NCBI GenBank assembly: GCA_002104905.1
Contig: MCFE01000107.1
Coordinates: forward strand, 62,001-126,000
DNA: 64,000 nt
Direction: 5' to 3'
From: Basidiobolus meristosporus CBS 931.73
Lineage: Eukaryota; Basidiobolomycota; Basidiobolomycetes; Basidiobolales; Basidiobolaceae
Numbering within the stretch: position 1 is the first letter of the stretch; each line of letters starts with the position of its first letter. A program made the translations under genes and the position numbers. Shown here piece after piece: positions 44,190-56,500 of this stretch. Under the pieces are notes generated by a model that ran no database searches, was not told the origin of the DNA, and saw nothing but the letters and a program-made list of their open reading frames with translations.

Positions 44190-45830
44190 TAGTTGAAATT
44201 TGCAAATTCAATGCTCCAGGGCAAAAGTAATAAAAAAATACCTGAAAGTCCTCAACAAATATCTACTGGTTATCTTCAGCTGCTAAGAAAAATATCTAAG
44301 ATAGAATTCCTGACTACAAATATGCTCCAAGGAGAAATAACAAAAGATCTGATGAATAGAGGTATCCTATAGGTTGATGAAATGAAATCTCAGGGCATAT
44401 AAACTGGTGCCAAAGATGTGATAGTACTTTCCTGCCTGATTGGCAAGCCTCAGGGCCTTGGATCTACTCCAAGTTCAAAACAAGATATCTGACTTTAAAT
44501 TATGTATAGAAAAGGCTCCTGCAAGAAGTATGGGAAAATCAAGCTCCAATACAAACAAAGAAGATGCATCAATAAGCAATAATCAGCACCATAGGAGCTA
44601 CTCACTACACTATAAAGGCAGCAGCATTATATCTTGCAGCTACTGAAATAGGACACAATATATAGCAGACTAGTGCTGTGAGTGTAAAGATAATTAGCAG
44701 AAAAAGTTGGAATAGGCAAATGCTGCAACAACTAATGTTAATCTATTTGATTTACACTATGTATGACCACTAACAGGGACTTTCAGATATATGATATTAT
44801 CTCAGGCTCATCTAAGCAATTTATAGAGCAGTAAGAGAAATTTTACCTACATCATGAGATTGTAACTGACAAGGTGTTTGTAGGTGACAATGAAACACTT
44901 ACTACAGTTGGACAGGGCACCATCCAAGCAAACCTCATAGGTAGAGAAAGTGATTGTACACAGACCTTGAGGGATATATGCTATGAATTAGATATAGCAA
45001 TGGATCCACTATCTGAAGGCAAGGGCACTGCTCAAGAACCAAGTAGTAGGTTTGTCAATTCTAGATGCAAGATCAATTGTCCAAATGGTGCATATTTTGC
45101 TTCAGGTATTAAAGATCATAATATATGCAAGTGGGCTTAAATGCCATAAAATCAGGAATTCAGTATAAGTATCTTATTAAAAAAGCACTAATGCTCTGGT
45201 ATGGGAGATTTGAGCTCATCTATTATGATTAATTGAGGGAAATAGTCCAAAATTAGCAAACATTGCAATAATAACTGTTCTCCCTATCACTTTGCAAAGC
45301 TTTCAGGCCAACATGTATGGGAAATAAGTCCAATGACTATTCATGAGCAGTGGGTCAATCAAAACTAGGTATAAATCAAATCTACTCCATTTAAAGCTCT
45401 ACAGGCCTATATAAAACTCATTCTTTGTTGGGATGAAATATTTCATAGCATTGATTGATGACTGTACAAGATATGTGTAGTCCTATGCCATAGAAAAAAA
45501 GTAATACACTCTTTCTTAGCTTGGAGAATCTAAAACCTTTGTCAAGTGGGAGACTAGTGCTAAAATTAAGAAATTATGCATAGCTATTGGTGCAGATTAT
45601 ACCACAAGACTAATTGTTCACTATTGTAACATGCATGGGACAACACAAGCAACCACTATGCCATACTTCCAACATGAAAAAAGTGAAGTTCCAGAGTGAG
45701 CAAACAGATCATTAATGGATATTTCAAGAACTATAAGCCATGATCAGAATTGTTCCATGATTTTAGGACATATCACTTGCTACAGCTGTGTACCAGAGAA
45801 TAGAAGTAATATCAGAATACATCTTGATTC
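44190..45830 (+). pseudogene. Copia family B, old plus-strand copy, left part
   Basis: It aligns with 53810-55460 of the better copy: Gag from the NSMLQGKSN region (44200), a decayed knuckle near 44640, the protease flap region near 44870 (VGDNETLTTVGQGTIQ), integrase zinc region near 45200-45330 and catalytic region to 45825. It is heavily broken by stops. A younger minus-strand copia B is inserted at 45830 with duplicated GATTC; the old copy resumes at 51342. Confidence 0.8.
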
Positions 45831-46179
45831 TGTTGTAAGAGTCTTGGAGATATTGGAAGTGATTGGGCAAACAAGTAGATTATGTAGTTTTCACTTGATG
45901 ATTTATTGAATATAAAAGTAATATTTATACTTTTACATGGCCTTGGCACAACCAACAAGTAGAATAGGCTGAGGAAGGTCCCAAGAACATGTGTACAAAG
46001 CTTAGGGCTGTTTGGACAACTTTGAGAATTTTCATGTTCTGGGTACCTGATATTTTGGTGACAATATACTAAGTAAATCCCAACAAGAAATTTGGTCAGT
46101 ATTCTCTAGGATTTGAAGGTGATGATCTAAGTGACCAAGTTAGGTGAATATTTAGGTGGAATTGCAAATTTTTACAACA
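45831..46179 (-). repeat. 3' LTR of the minus-strand copia B, 349 bp
   Basis: Same length as the LTRs at 53192-53540 and 57525-57873, read as their reverse complement. Followed by the polypurine complement CTCCCACTCAG at 46180-46190. Confidence 0.92.
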
Positions 46180-48170
46180 CTCCCACTCAGTTAAATGTTC
46201 ATACTGGCTAGTCCTAATTTTGACCTCAGATATTCAAACTTGTCTCTAGCTAATGGTTTGGTAAATATGTCTGCAATCTTTCATCTGTAGGACAGTGAAC
46301 TAAGCTAACCAAGTTATTCTCTATAGCTTCATGTATGAAATGATGTCTAATATCTATGTGCTTGGTTCTAGTATGAAAAGTTGGATTTCTACCTAATTGT
46401 AAACATCCTCATTTATCTTAAAATAAAGTAATAGGCGTTTTTTGACATAGGCCTAAATTTGTAGAAAGCATTCTTAACCACATTGCTTCTTTTGTAGATT
46501 CACAGACTGCCATGTACTCTGCCTCTGTGGTAGAAAGTGCTACAGTTGGTTGCTTTCTTGAATTCCATGAAATTGCTCCTTTACAGTAAAGAAAGGTGTA
46601 TCCTGTAGTGGATCTTCTGTCTTCTAAACTTTGTCCCCAGTCAGCATCAGAGTATCCCACAAGATCCTGTTCTAAATATTTATTAGTGTATCTTAAGTAG
46701 ATATCAGCAGTTCATTTTAGATATTTAAAAATCTGCTTAACTGCTGCAATATGATCAGATCCATAGTTCTGATTATGCAGGCTGACAACTCCACTGAATA
46801 TGAGATATCTGGACATGTTCCAAGCATGATATACATCAGACTGCCAATCATAGATTGATAAGGAAAGTCAGGGCTTTCAGATGGCACCAAGCTCTCTTGA
46901 TTTGGCTGTGTTTTGACCAAGTTAAGGTTTGTCTCCATTGGGGTAGCTGCTGGTTTACAGTCTTCCATTTGGTACTTCTTTAGTATATCTTGAATATACT
47001 TGGATTGGCTTAGGGTAATAGTCTGGGTACTTCTGTCTATGGAGAACCTAACTCCTAAGTAGTAACTGAGCTCCCCTAGATCAGACATCTTGAACTCCTT
47101 AGATATGCTGGATTTAGTCTCTTCCAATGTTTCTAGGTTATTGGTGGCTATAATAAGATCATCCACATATAGAGCTAATAGAACTGGATTTGCTCTATCA
47201 GGCTTATAGTATATACTATAGTGAGCATTACTCCTTTTGAAGCTCAGAGATTCCAGATAAGAATCTATCTTGCAATTCAAGGCTCTTGTTGATTGATTGA
47301 GACCATAAAGGGACTTTTTAAGCCTGCAGACCAAATAGGGGCTATCTTAGTCAACAAGCCCATCAGGCTGGTCTATATACATGTCCTCATCAAGTTCTCT
47401 ATTCAAAAATGCAGTTTTTACATCCATTTGATGTATAAAAAACTTATATTTAGCTGCAATAGCCAATACTAATCTGATGGAATTAAACTTAGATACTGGT
47501 GCAAAGGTCTCAGTATAGTCAAGTCCTTATGTTTGAGAGTATCCTTTGGCCACAAGTCTTGCTTTGTATCTTTCAACTGTACCATCAGCCTTATATTCTA
47601 TCTTGAAGACCCATCTGCATCCAATTGATTTGTGGTTGATTGGTAATTTGACTAAGTCCCAAGTTTGACTTTCCATGAGGGCCTAATATTCCTCAGTCAT
47701 TGCAGATCTCCAAAACTTTGTCTGAGGGCTATTTAGGGCCTCTTTTACAGTCTGGGGCTCATCAATATGGACTGAATAGGCATAGGCTAACTTTGTACCC
47801 TCATTAATATAGTAATTTGAGCTATTTCTTGTCAAATTAAATCTCTGGGCATTTGATACTGAAATGATCACTTCTGGGATATTCCTGGGCACTGATTCTG
47901 GCTGAACCACAGTTTTAGGGTCCTCTGGAGCAAAATATGTTTCATTGTTTTGCTCTGACTCAATCCTGACAATAGGTGGACTTGAGATCAGATTTTCTTC
48001 ATCTGCTGATATCATTTTTTGTGAAAATTTTGAGTTTTCATAAGGCAACACATCCCTGGACTTGATTAACTTCTTTGCCTTAGTATTGCAGAGTCTGTAT
48101 GCTTTAATCTCATTGCAGTAGCCCAAAAATATGCATTGTACACTTTTTGGCTCAAATTTTGATTGATTTC

Positions 48171-48655
48171 CGGCCAGTTTTTTGGCATATGCTGTGCACC
48201 CAAATATTCTTAGATGTTCTGCACTTGGTCTGTATTCATACCATGCTTCAAATGGAGTAGAATCACAAAGTATTCTGTTATAACTCCTATATTTAAGGTA
48301 TACAGCAGTGGCAACTGATTCCGCCCAAAAATCATAGGATAATTTTTGATCATGGATCATAGATCTTGCCATATCAATTATTGGCCTGTTAGCTTGTTCT
48401 GCTACTCCATCCTGGCAGTTTCTTGGCATATGCTGTACACCCAAATATTTGTATATATTCTGTACTTGGTCTGTATCCATTCCAAGCTTCAAGTGGAGTA
48501 GAACCACCAAGTATTCTGCTATAACTCCTATATCTCAGGTATACAGCAGTGGCAACTGATTCTGCTCAAAAATCATAGGATAATTTTTGATCATGGATCA
48601 TAAATCTTGCCATGTCAATTATTGATCTATTAGCACATTCTGCTACTCCATATTG
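48171..48655 (-). repeat. Tandem duplication of about 240 bp in copia B integrase
   Basis: Unit 1 (48171-48412) and unit 2 (48413-48655) both encode the stretch from the PQQNGVAEQANR region to the CTAYAKKL region. They differ at many positions, and unit 1 keeps CpGs that unit 2 lacks. The joint reads ..CCATCCTGGCAGTTTC.., where unit 1's end runs straight into unit 2's start. Confidence 0.85.
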
Positions 48656-49457
48656 CTGTGGGGAGTATGGTACAGTAGTCTCTTACTTTATCCCATAAAC
48701 TTTGCAGAAGTGATGTAGAGTTTTGAGGTATATTCTCCACCATTGTCAGAGCGTATTTTCTTGATTTTTTCACCAGTTTCTCTCTCCACCATGGCTTTAA
48801 ACTCCCTGAACTTAGACAGAGTGTCTTCCTTTCTCTCCATGAAGTAGACCCATGTGTATCTTGTATAATCATCAATAAAGGTGATTAAATACTTCATCCC
48901 ACCTAAGTAAAAATTTTGCATAGGTCCACACAGATCTGAGTGAGTAAGATCTAATTTTTCTTAGTTTTGATTAACCCAGAGCTCTTGAACAGTTGTCTGG
49001 CTTGTTTCCCATATATGCAGGCTTCACAGTGCTCCAAATTAGCTGGGGGATCATTTTTCACTCCAGAAATTAGCTGATCTTTGATCATTTTGCACAAATA
49101 ATCAAAATGAATGTGCCCAAATCTCCTGTGCCAAAGCATTGGTATTTCTTCATTCAAGTTACTTATATTGGCTTCCAGATATGATGGAATATAAGTCAAC
49201 TTGTATAGATTCTGATCTCTGATACCCAAAGCAATATGGGTACCATTTTGATCAGTGATCTTGCATCCAGAATTGTCAAAGTTGAAACTGAGTCCTTCAG
49301 CTGTGGCCTAGCTTGCAAATAGTAGGTTCTTGGCTATTTCTGGTACATAGAGTACTTCTTTAAAGGTCAGTGTATGGCTTCCTTCACTGCTACTTAGGTT
49401 TACTTGGATAGTTCCTTCTCCCACTGCATCAAGTGTTCTATTGTCACCCACAAAAAC

Positions 49458-49978
49458 TGTTATGAATAGACACAAGGCAGGAGGAAAAGCTAGGCACGGC
49501 AGGAAAGGACTTAGGTGTGGACCATCAAGGCAAGGCAGGATTCAAGGCAAGGCTGTTTATTCAAGACCTGTGTTTATCAGACTGAGGAATACTTAAGGGG
49601 CGATAGGACTATATATACTTTTTGGCTATATTGATGCCGAGAGATGTTAGCTAATACTAATGGGGTTGTGGGGTGAGGCACAGCAATGGTGCTGGGGATA
49701 ATGACATAGATGACATGGTACTGAGACAGGATGGGGAAATGGATTGGGTCACCTGATCATGTGACTAAGTCATGTGACCTGGTATTACCATATATGGTGC
49801 TGGACTATAAAAAATACGATGGAAAGCTTCCATGGAATGTTCCATTGTGTAACAATGGTTTGGAATGGTCAGGAACTTTCTGGAAGGTGGTAGAAGGTTC
49901 CGGAAGGAATCTCTTAGAAATTGAGCTGGGAAGCTGAAACTTGGCATGGGTGTTCATGGTTGTTATGTGATCATGACA
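49458..49978. repeat. Solo LTR of a separate family (F), 521 bp
   Basis: The insert runs TGTTATGAATAG...TCATGACA and is flanked by perfect AAAAC duplications (49453-49457 and 49979-49983). It interrupts the copia B stretch that reads straight through in the copy near 54490. It has a run of AGGCA-type words at the start, a CACCTGATCATGTGACTAAG stretch with two CATGTGAC-like repeats, and CTATAAAAAATACG as a TATA-like box near 49804. It keeps several CpGs. No partner is present in the window. The orientation is uncertain. Confidence 0.88.
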
Positions 49979-50915
49979 AAAACCTTCTTAATTGGAATTT
50001 CTTGATATTGGGTAAAAAGTTCTTTTGGTGTGTAAAGTGTTGAGATGCTCCAGAGTCCATATACCACGTCTGAGAATCCTTGTTTGTGGTTGTATTTAGT
50101 GCAGATATGAGTAGTCTATCTTCAGTTGTTGCAGCATTTCCATATTCAGGCTTTTTCTGCTCACTATCCTTCTTTTTGAAGCACTGGTCTGATGTGTGTC
50201 CTTTCCATTTGCAGTAGTTTCAAGACAAGTTGCTGTTGCCTATATAGGGTCTTGGGTACCTCCTTTGTTGGTTATCATTGCTTGTTAAAACACTTTCTTC
50301 TTCCCTCTTATTGGTGCTTGATTTTCTTAATTCCTGATCCAGGAGCCTTTCATATACGTAATATAAGGTCAAATCTTCAGTTCTGAACTCTAGGGCTGAT
50401 ACAAGGCCCAGAAACTTGCCTGTCATGCCATTCAGAATGGTAACTATCACATCCTCATCAGTAGTTGGTACACCCACAGATTCTATTGCATCTACCCACA
50501 GGGTATTTCTGTTAATAAGATATTTCATTTCTTCTCCTGGCAGCATCATTGTAATAAAGAATATTTGTCTCAGATACATTTTCTTAGCAGCTGAACATGA
50601 CTAGTAGGTGTCCTCTAATGCCTTCCAGGAATTCATTACTGTTTTGGCTCTAGAGCATTGAATTAGCAATTTGTCTTTAACATTAAGGCAAATGCAGTTA
50701 AAGGCACTTTGTTCTTTCTTCTGGTACTTTAGGGCTTCCTGTCCCACATTATTAGGAGGGCATTCTTCCCCATGACAATATCCCAAAGGCCTTTTTCTTG
50801 TAGCAGCATCTTCATCTTCACCCTCCACACTTGGTAGTTAGATCCATCCAACTTTTCAGCAGAGGGAAAAGTTCCAGTAATAGCAGTAGTAGACATTGCC
50901 AAGAGTGACAGCTTG

Positions 50916-50927
50916 GGGCTCATAACC
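50916..50927 (-). other. Primer-binding site of the minus-strand copia B
   Basis: GGGCTCATAACC in plus reading, the same 12 bases as in copia A and the other copia B copies, directly next to the 5' LTR. Confidence 0.85.
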
Positions 50928-51336
50928 TGTTGTAAGAGTCTTGGAGATACTGGAAGTGATTGGGAGAACAAGTAGACTATGTGATTCTCACTTAATGATC
51001 TATTGAATGTAAAAGTAGTATTTATACTTTGACATAGTCCTGCCATAACAAACACATACAAAAGATCAGGAAGGTCCCAAGAGCATGAAAAGTAGTATTT
51101 ATACTTTTACATGGTCTTGGCATAACTTACACATAGAATAGGCTAAGAAAGGTCCCAAGCACATGTGTACAAAGTTTGGGGCTGTTTGGACAACTTATGT
51201 AACTTTCAAGTTCTGGGTAAATATTTGAAGTAAATCCCAACAAGGAAATTGGTCAGTATTTGCTAGGATTTGGAAGTAATGATCTAAGTGACTAAGCTAG
51301 GTGAATATTTAGGTGGAATCACAAATTTTAACAACA
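50928..51336 (-). repeat. 5' LTR of the minus-strand copia B, 409 bp with internal duplication
   Basis: About 60 bp longer than its 3' partner. A 77-bp unit containing the TATA region occurs twice in tandem (51011-51087 and 51088-51165), each with AAAAGTAGTATTTATACTTT and ending AGGTCCCAAG-x-x-CATG. A further short part of the LTR has been lost near 51210. Confidence 0.88.
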
Positions 51337-51341
51337 GATTC

Positions 51342-51941
51342 TACTCCACCTGGATGAGTGGTTGGATGGATATTCACAATACTCATAAAAGTGCCATCAG
51401 ATGATGACAAAAATCCAATTGCAAGTACACTAATACTCAGGATTGAATCAGAGCAAAATAATGTAGATTAACTTACTTCAGTGGTCTCTACAAATATTCC
51501 TCAGCCTAGGAATATTCCAAAAGTGTACACTCTAGTACTACATAGCAGGTGATTCAATCAGATAGGCAATAGCCTGTATTAAAATATAAATAAGGGTGCA
51601 AACTTAGCCTATGCCTTTAAAAAACATTTTGGCAAGCCCTAGACTACAAATGAGGCCCTGATTAGCCTACAAATAGGGTCTTAGAGATCAGCAATGATCA
51701 AGTGGTTTTAAGCCCTGGCAGAAAAACAAACTTGAGACTTGTTCAATTTATAATTCAATCTAAAGCCAAGTGATTGGAAGTGTGTCATCAAGATAAAATA
51801 AAAGGTTGGTGGCACAACTGAAAGATAAAAAGAAAGGCTTTTGTCTAAAGGATACTTTTAAACAAGAGGATCGAACTGCACTGAAACCTTTGCCTCAATA
51901 GCCAAATTATATGCCATTAGACTAGCCCTGTCAAAAGTAAC
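51342..51941 (+). pseudogene. Copia family B, old plus-strand copy, right part
   Basis: It continues the copy at 44190-45830 after the nested insertion: a short integrase stretch, a deletion of about 230 bp, then the linker and the beginning of RT up to wording equal to KFNSIRL (51915). It ends where family D sequence starts. Many stops. Confidence 0.8.
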
Positions 51942-52628
51942 TGTGATGACCCCATCCCAAGGTTGTCAAATGCTTCAATCCCAAGACTAAGAGTCATTGA
52001 TGCCATAAGGACACTGTTCAAATACCATTAATAATCTGCACATCAAATATGTATATATAAGTGGCTGCTGATTGGTATCTGCCAATCCTCTCACTTTGTG
52101 CATTCAGATACTCAATCTCCTCCTCTATTTGTGTACATTGATTGGCTATAACCCCTTTTGCACACTGCAGACATCCTGACTCAAGCAATTTGCTTACTTT
52201 TCACACAAATGAATTGGTTTGTTTGTGCTCAGTCTTCAACTGTAGCTTGATGGTCTAGTGTACTGAACTATTCAAGTCCATATACTCAATACTTACACTA
52301 TGCCCAACATCTCACTCAATAAGTAACCCATTAAGATCTACAATTCTATAAGTGTGTGTAACAAAATTCCATATTTTTGTGACTTTAGTGTGAGCCCTGT
52401 GGCAATATGCCATCATTCATTTGCCAGCTCCCAAATGACCTTGTCTTTGGCCAGCACTGCAAGGTCTAGCACTTCATCTACTTGTCTTTGCAATAAGTCC
52501 TTGAAAAATTCAAATGTGTTTTCTTGACCAATGCTCTTGAAGAGTGAGTATAACCTTTTGTTGTGCATGTCATGGCTCAAACATTCTACTGTAGGCAATG
52601 TGATAGTCTTTGGAGAACTTGATGACAA
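51942..52628 (-). mobile_element. Family D copy 4 (one end)
   Basis: It starts TGATGACCCCATCCCAAGG, matching the D terminus at about 59240 in reverse. The open piece at 52628-52413 on the minus strand codes KTITLPTVECLSHDMHNKR.. and LLQRQVDEVLDLAVLAKDK, which matches the plus-strand piece at 58525-58716 clearly (VDEVLDLAV against ADEVLDLAV). Head-to-head with the next D fragment. Confidence 0.6.
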
Positions 52629-52631
52629 AGC

Positions 52632-53186
52632 CTAAAACTCAAATGATATTGAAGATCCATGAAGTTGTTGAGTGTAATGATGAAGAGTAGGCCAATACTC
52701 AAGAGGCCATTAGAAGGCTAGCATACCATGGGACAATCAGAAAATCAAGGTCAAGCAGAATGCACTTGACCTGTTCCATTAGCATCCACCTGGATCCAAG
52801 CAAGCAAATGGATTTTGGGCTAGCATTAGAATGCTAAGAAAGTATCCCAAGTCTAGCAGAAACTATCAAAGGCTGAAGAACAAGGGTGCCATGGTTCAAA
52901 ATCCGCAGCTTCCCCAAGTGCTTGTCACAAGAAGGGATGAAAGCTCCACACAAGTGGCAAAGATATGTCAGGTAGCCAGAAGTTTGCCTGTAAGGGACAG
53001 GAAGGCAGAAGCAGATGCATCATTGCAGCATTTTTCTGGGAGAAAATGTAGTGTAATACAGGAAGCCCTTAGTTACAGTAGCAGTGAATGACCTGACAGT
53101 AATAAGAACCTACAGCTCTCTCCAGAGACTGTGCTCTGCTGGTGTTCTAATGGTGTTCTAATGGTATTTTGCTGGTCTTCAGCTGG
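52632..53186 (+). mobile_element. Family D copy 5 (other half), before copia B
   Basis: In opposite orientation to copy 4, it starts with KTLKI-like wording and follows the N-terminal conserved block (GTIRKSRSSR region, then LRKYPKSSRNYQRLKNKGA, open at 52831-53091). At 53187 the TTTTT target duplication of the copia B element begins. The same unit continues at 57879. Confidence 0.55.
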
Positions 53187-53191
53187 TTTTT

Positions 53192-53540
53192 TGTTGTAAA
53201 AATTCGGAATTCCACCTAAATATTCACCTAACTTAGTCACTTAGATCATCACCTTCAAATCCTAGAGAATACTGACCAAATTCCTTGTCAGGATTTACTT
53301 AGAATATTTTCACCAAAATACCAGGTACCCAGAACATGAAAATTCTCAAAGTTGTCCAAACAGCCCCAAACTTTGCACACATGCTCTTGGGACCTTCCTC
53401 AACCTATCCTACTTGTTTGTGATGCCAAGACCAGGTAAAAGTATAAATACTACTTTTACATTCAATAAATCATTAAGTGAAAACCACAAAATCTACTTGT
53501 TCTCCAAATCACTTCCAATATCTCCAAGACTCTTACAACA
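53192..53540 (+). repeat. 5' LTR of plus-strand copia B, 349 bp
   Basis: TGTTGTAAAAATTC...CTTACAACA, with TATAAATA at 53442-53449 and AATAAA at 53464-53469. Confidence 0.95.
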
Positions 53541-53552
53541 GGTTATGAGCCC
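53541..53552 (+). other. Primer-binding site of plus-strand copia B
   Basis: GGTTATGAGCCC follows the LTR directly. Here its ATG (53545-53547) is in frame with gag and would add nine residues (MSPKLSLSA) before the usual Met. Confidence 0.85.
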
Positions 53553-53571
53553 CAAGCTGTCACTCTCTGCA

Positions 53572-56500
53572 ATGTCTACTACTGCTATTACTGGAATTTT
53601 TCCCTCTGCTGAAAAGTTGGATGGATCTAACTACCAAGTGTGGAAGGTGAAGATGAAGATGCTGCTACAAGAAAGAGGCCTTTGGGATATTGTCATGGGA
53701 GAAGAATGCCCTCCTAACAACGTGGGAGAGGAAGCCTTAAAGTACCAGAAGAAAGAGCATAGTGCCTTTAACTGCATTTGCCTTAATGTCAAGGACAAAT
53801 TGCTAATTCAATGCTCAGGAGCAAAAACGGCAAAGAATGCCTGGAAAGAATTGGAAGACACCTACCAGTCATGTTCAGCTGCCAAGAAAATGTACCTGAG
53901 ACAAAAATTCTTTACTACAAAGATGCTGCCAGGAGAAGAAATGAAAAATCAAATTAACAGAATTACCCTGCTGGTAGATGAGATGGAATCTGTGGGCATA
54001 CCAACTACTGATGAGGATGTGATAGTTACCATCCTGAATAGCCTGACTGACAAGTTTCAGGGCCTTGCATCAGCCCTAGAGTCCAGAACTGAAGATTTGA
54101 CCTTAAATTATGTATATGGAAGGCTCCTGGATGAAGAATTAAGAAAATCAAGCGCCAATAAGAAGGAAGAAGAAAATGCTTTAATAGCAATGATAACCAA
54201 CAAAGGAGGTACCCAAAACCCTACAAAGGCAACAGCAACCTGTTTTGTAACTACTCCAAAAGGAAAGGACACACATCAGACCGCTGTCTCAAAAAGAAAG
54301 ATAATCAGCAAAAGAAGCCTGAATATGGAAATGCTGCAACAACTGAAGATAGACTATTCATATCTGCACTAAATATGACCACAAACAAGGATTTACAGAC
54401 GTGGTATATGGACTCTGCAGCTTCTCAACACTTTACACACCAAAAAGAACTTTTTACCCAATATCAAGAAATTCCAATTAAGAAGGTTTTCATGGGTGAC
54501 AATAGAACACTTGATGCAGTGGGAGAAGGAACTATCCAAGTAAACCTAAGTAGCAGTGAAGGAAGCCATACACTGACCTTTAAAGAAGTACTCTATGTAC
54601 CAGAAATAGCCAAGAACCTACTCTCTGTAAGCAAGGCCACAGCAGAAGGACTCAGTTTCAGTTTTGACAATTCTGGATGCAGGATCACTGATCAAAATGG
54701 TGCTCATATTGCTTTGGGCATCAGAGATCAGAATCTATACAAGTTGACTTACATTCCATCATATCTGGAAGCCAATATAAGTAACTTGAATGAAGAAACA
54801 CCAATGCTTTGGCACAGGAGATTTGGACACATCAATTTTGATTATTTGTGTAAAATGATCAAAGATCAGCTAATTTCTGGAGTGAAAAATGATCCCCCAG
54901 CTAATTTGGAGCACTGTGAAGCCTGCATATATGGGAAACAAGCCAGACAACTGTTCAAGAGCTCTGGGTTAATCAAAACTAAGAAAAAATTAGATCTAAT
55001 TCACTCAGATCTGTGTGGACCTATGCAAAATTTATCCTTAGGCGGGATGAAGTATTTAATCACCTTTATTGATGATTATACAAGATACACATGGGTCTAC
55101 TTCATGGGGAGAAAGGAAGAAGCTCTGTCTAAGCTCTGGGAGTTTAAAGCTATGGTGGAGAGAGAAACTGGTGAAAAAATCAAGAAAATACACTCTGACA
55201 ATGGTGGAGAATATACCGCAAAACTCTTCATCCACTTCTGCAAAATTCATGGGATAAAGCAAGAGACTACTGTACCATACTACCCACAGCAAAATGGAGT
55301 AGCAGAACAAGCTAACAGGCCAATAATTGATATGGCAAGATCTATGATCCATGATCAAAAATTATCCTATGATTTTTGGGCGGAATCAGTTGCCACTGCT
55401 GTATACCTTAAAAATAGGAGTTATAACAGAATACTTTGTGAATCTACTCCATTGGAAGCATGGTATGGATACAGACCAAGTGCAGAACATCTAAGAATAT
55501 TTGGGTGCACAGCATATGCCAAAAAACTGGCCAGAAATCAATCAAAATTTGAGCCAAAAAGTGTAAAATGCATATTTTTGGGCTACTTCAATGAGAGTGA
55601 GGCATACAGACTCTACAATACCAAAGCAAAGAAGCTGATCAAGTCCAGGGATGTGTTGTTTGATGAAAATATAAAATTTTGACAAAAAATGACATCAGAT
55701 GATGACAAAAATTTGATATCACGTCCACCAATTGTCAGGATTGAATCAGAGGAAAACAATGAAAATTCTTTCACTGCAGAGTACTCTACAACCGTGTTTC
55801 AGCCAGAATCAGTGCCCAGGAATATCCCAAAAGTGATCATTCCAGTATCAAATGCCTGGAGATCCAATTGGACAAGAAATAGCCCAAATTACTATATTAA
55901 TGGGGGTACAAACTTAGCCTATGCCTATTCAGTCCATATTGATGAGCACCAGACTGTAAAAGTGGCCCTAAATAGCCCTCAGACAAAGTTTTGGAGATCT
56001 GCAATGACTGAGGAATATCAGGCCCTGATGGAAAATCAAACTTGGGACTTAGTCAAATTACCAATCAACCAAAAATCAATTGGATGCAGATGGGTCTTCA
56101 AGACAAAACACAAGGCTGATGGTACAATTGAAAGATACAAAGCAAGACTTGTAGCCAAATGATACTCTCAAACAAAGGACTTGACTATACTGAGACCTTT
56201 GCACCGGTAGCCAAGTTTAATTCCATCAGATTAATATTGGCTATTGCAGCCAAATATGAGTTTTTTATTCATCAAATGGAGGTAAAAACTGCATTTTTGA
56301 ATGGAGAACTTGATGAGGACGTGTATATGAACCAGCCTGATGGGTTTGCTGAGCAAGATAACCCCCATTTGGTCTGCAAGCTTAAAATGTCACTATATGG
56401 TCTCAAACAATCACCAAGAGCCTGGAATTGCAAGATACATTCTTATTTGGAATCTTTGAGTTTCAAAAGGAGTAATGCTGACTATAGTATATACTATAAG

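Larger units (their letters stand above)
46191..50896 (-). pseudogene. Copia family B gag-pol, degenerate
   Basis: Gag starts at the ATG complement 50894-50896 (MSTTAITG), or nine codons earlier at the in-frame ATG in the primer site. A premature stop cuts Gag near 50595 and another falls just before the zinc knuckle (near 50220), which otherwise keeps its second Cys. Protease-to-integrase zinc region: 49450-48951, with the solo LTR inserted at 49458. Integrase core 48921-48688 (FIDDYTRYTWVYF, SDNGGEY). The C-terminal region 48510-47683 contains a tandem duplication. RT 47680-46717 keeps YVDDLII at about 47160. RNase H 46660-46418 ([17 protein letters not shown]). Stop at 46191-46193. At least eight disruptions, so not functional. 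Confidence 0.92.
45831..51336 (-). mobile_element. Copia family B element, minus strand, with target duplication
   Basis: Both LTRs are present (45831-46179 and 50928-51336) and GATTC is duplicated outside them (45826-45830 and 51337-51341). The target is the integrase region of an older copia B. Extra length comes from a solo LTR of another family at 49458-49978, a 240-bp tandem duplication in pol and a 77-bp duplication in the right LTR. Coding is broken. Confidence 0.93.

Noticed and set aside
49731-49937. 68-codon frame in the solo LTR
   Set aside because: Lies wholly inside an LTR with flanking duplications; no similarity to a protein.
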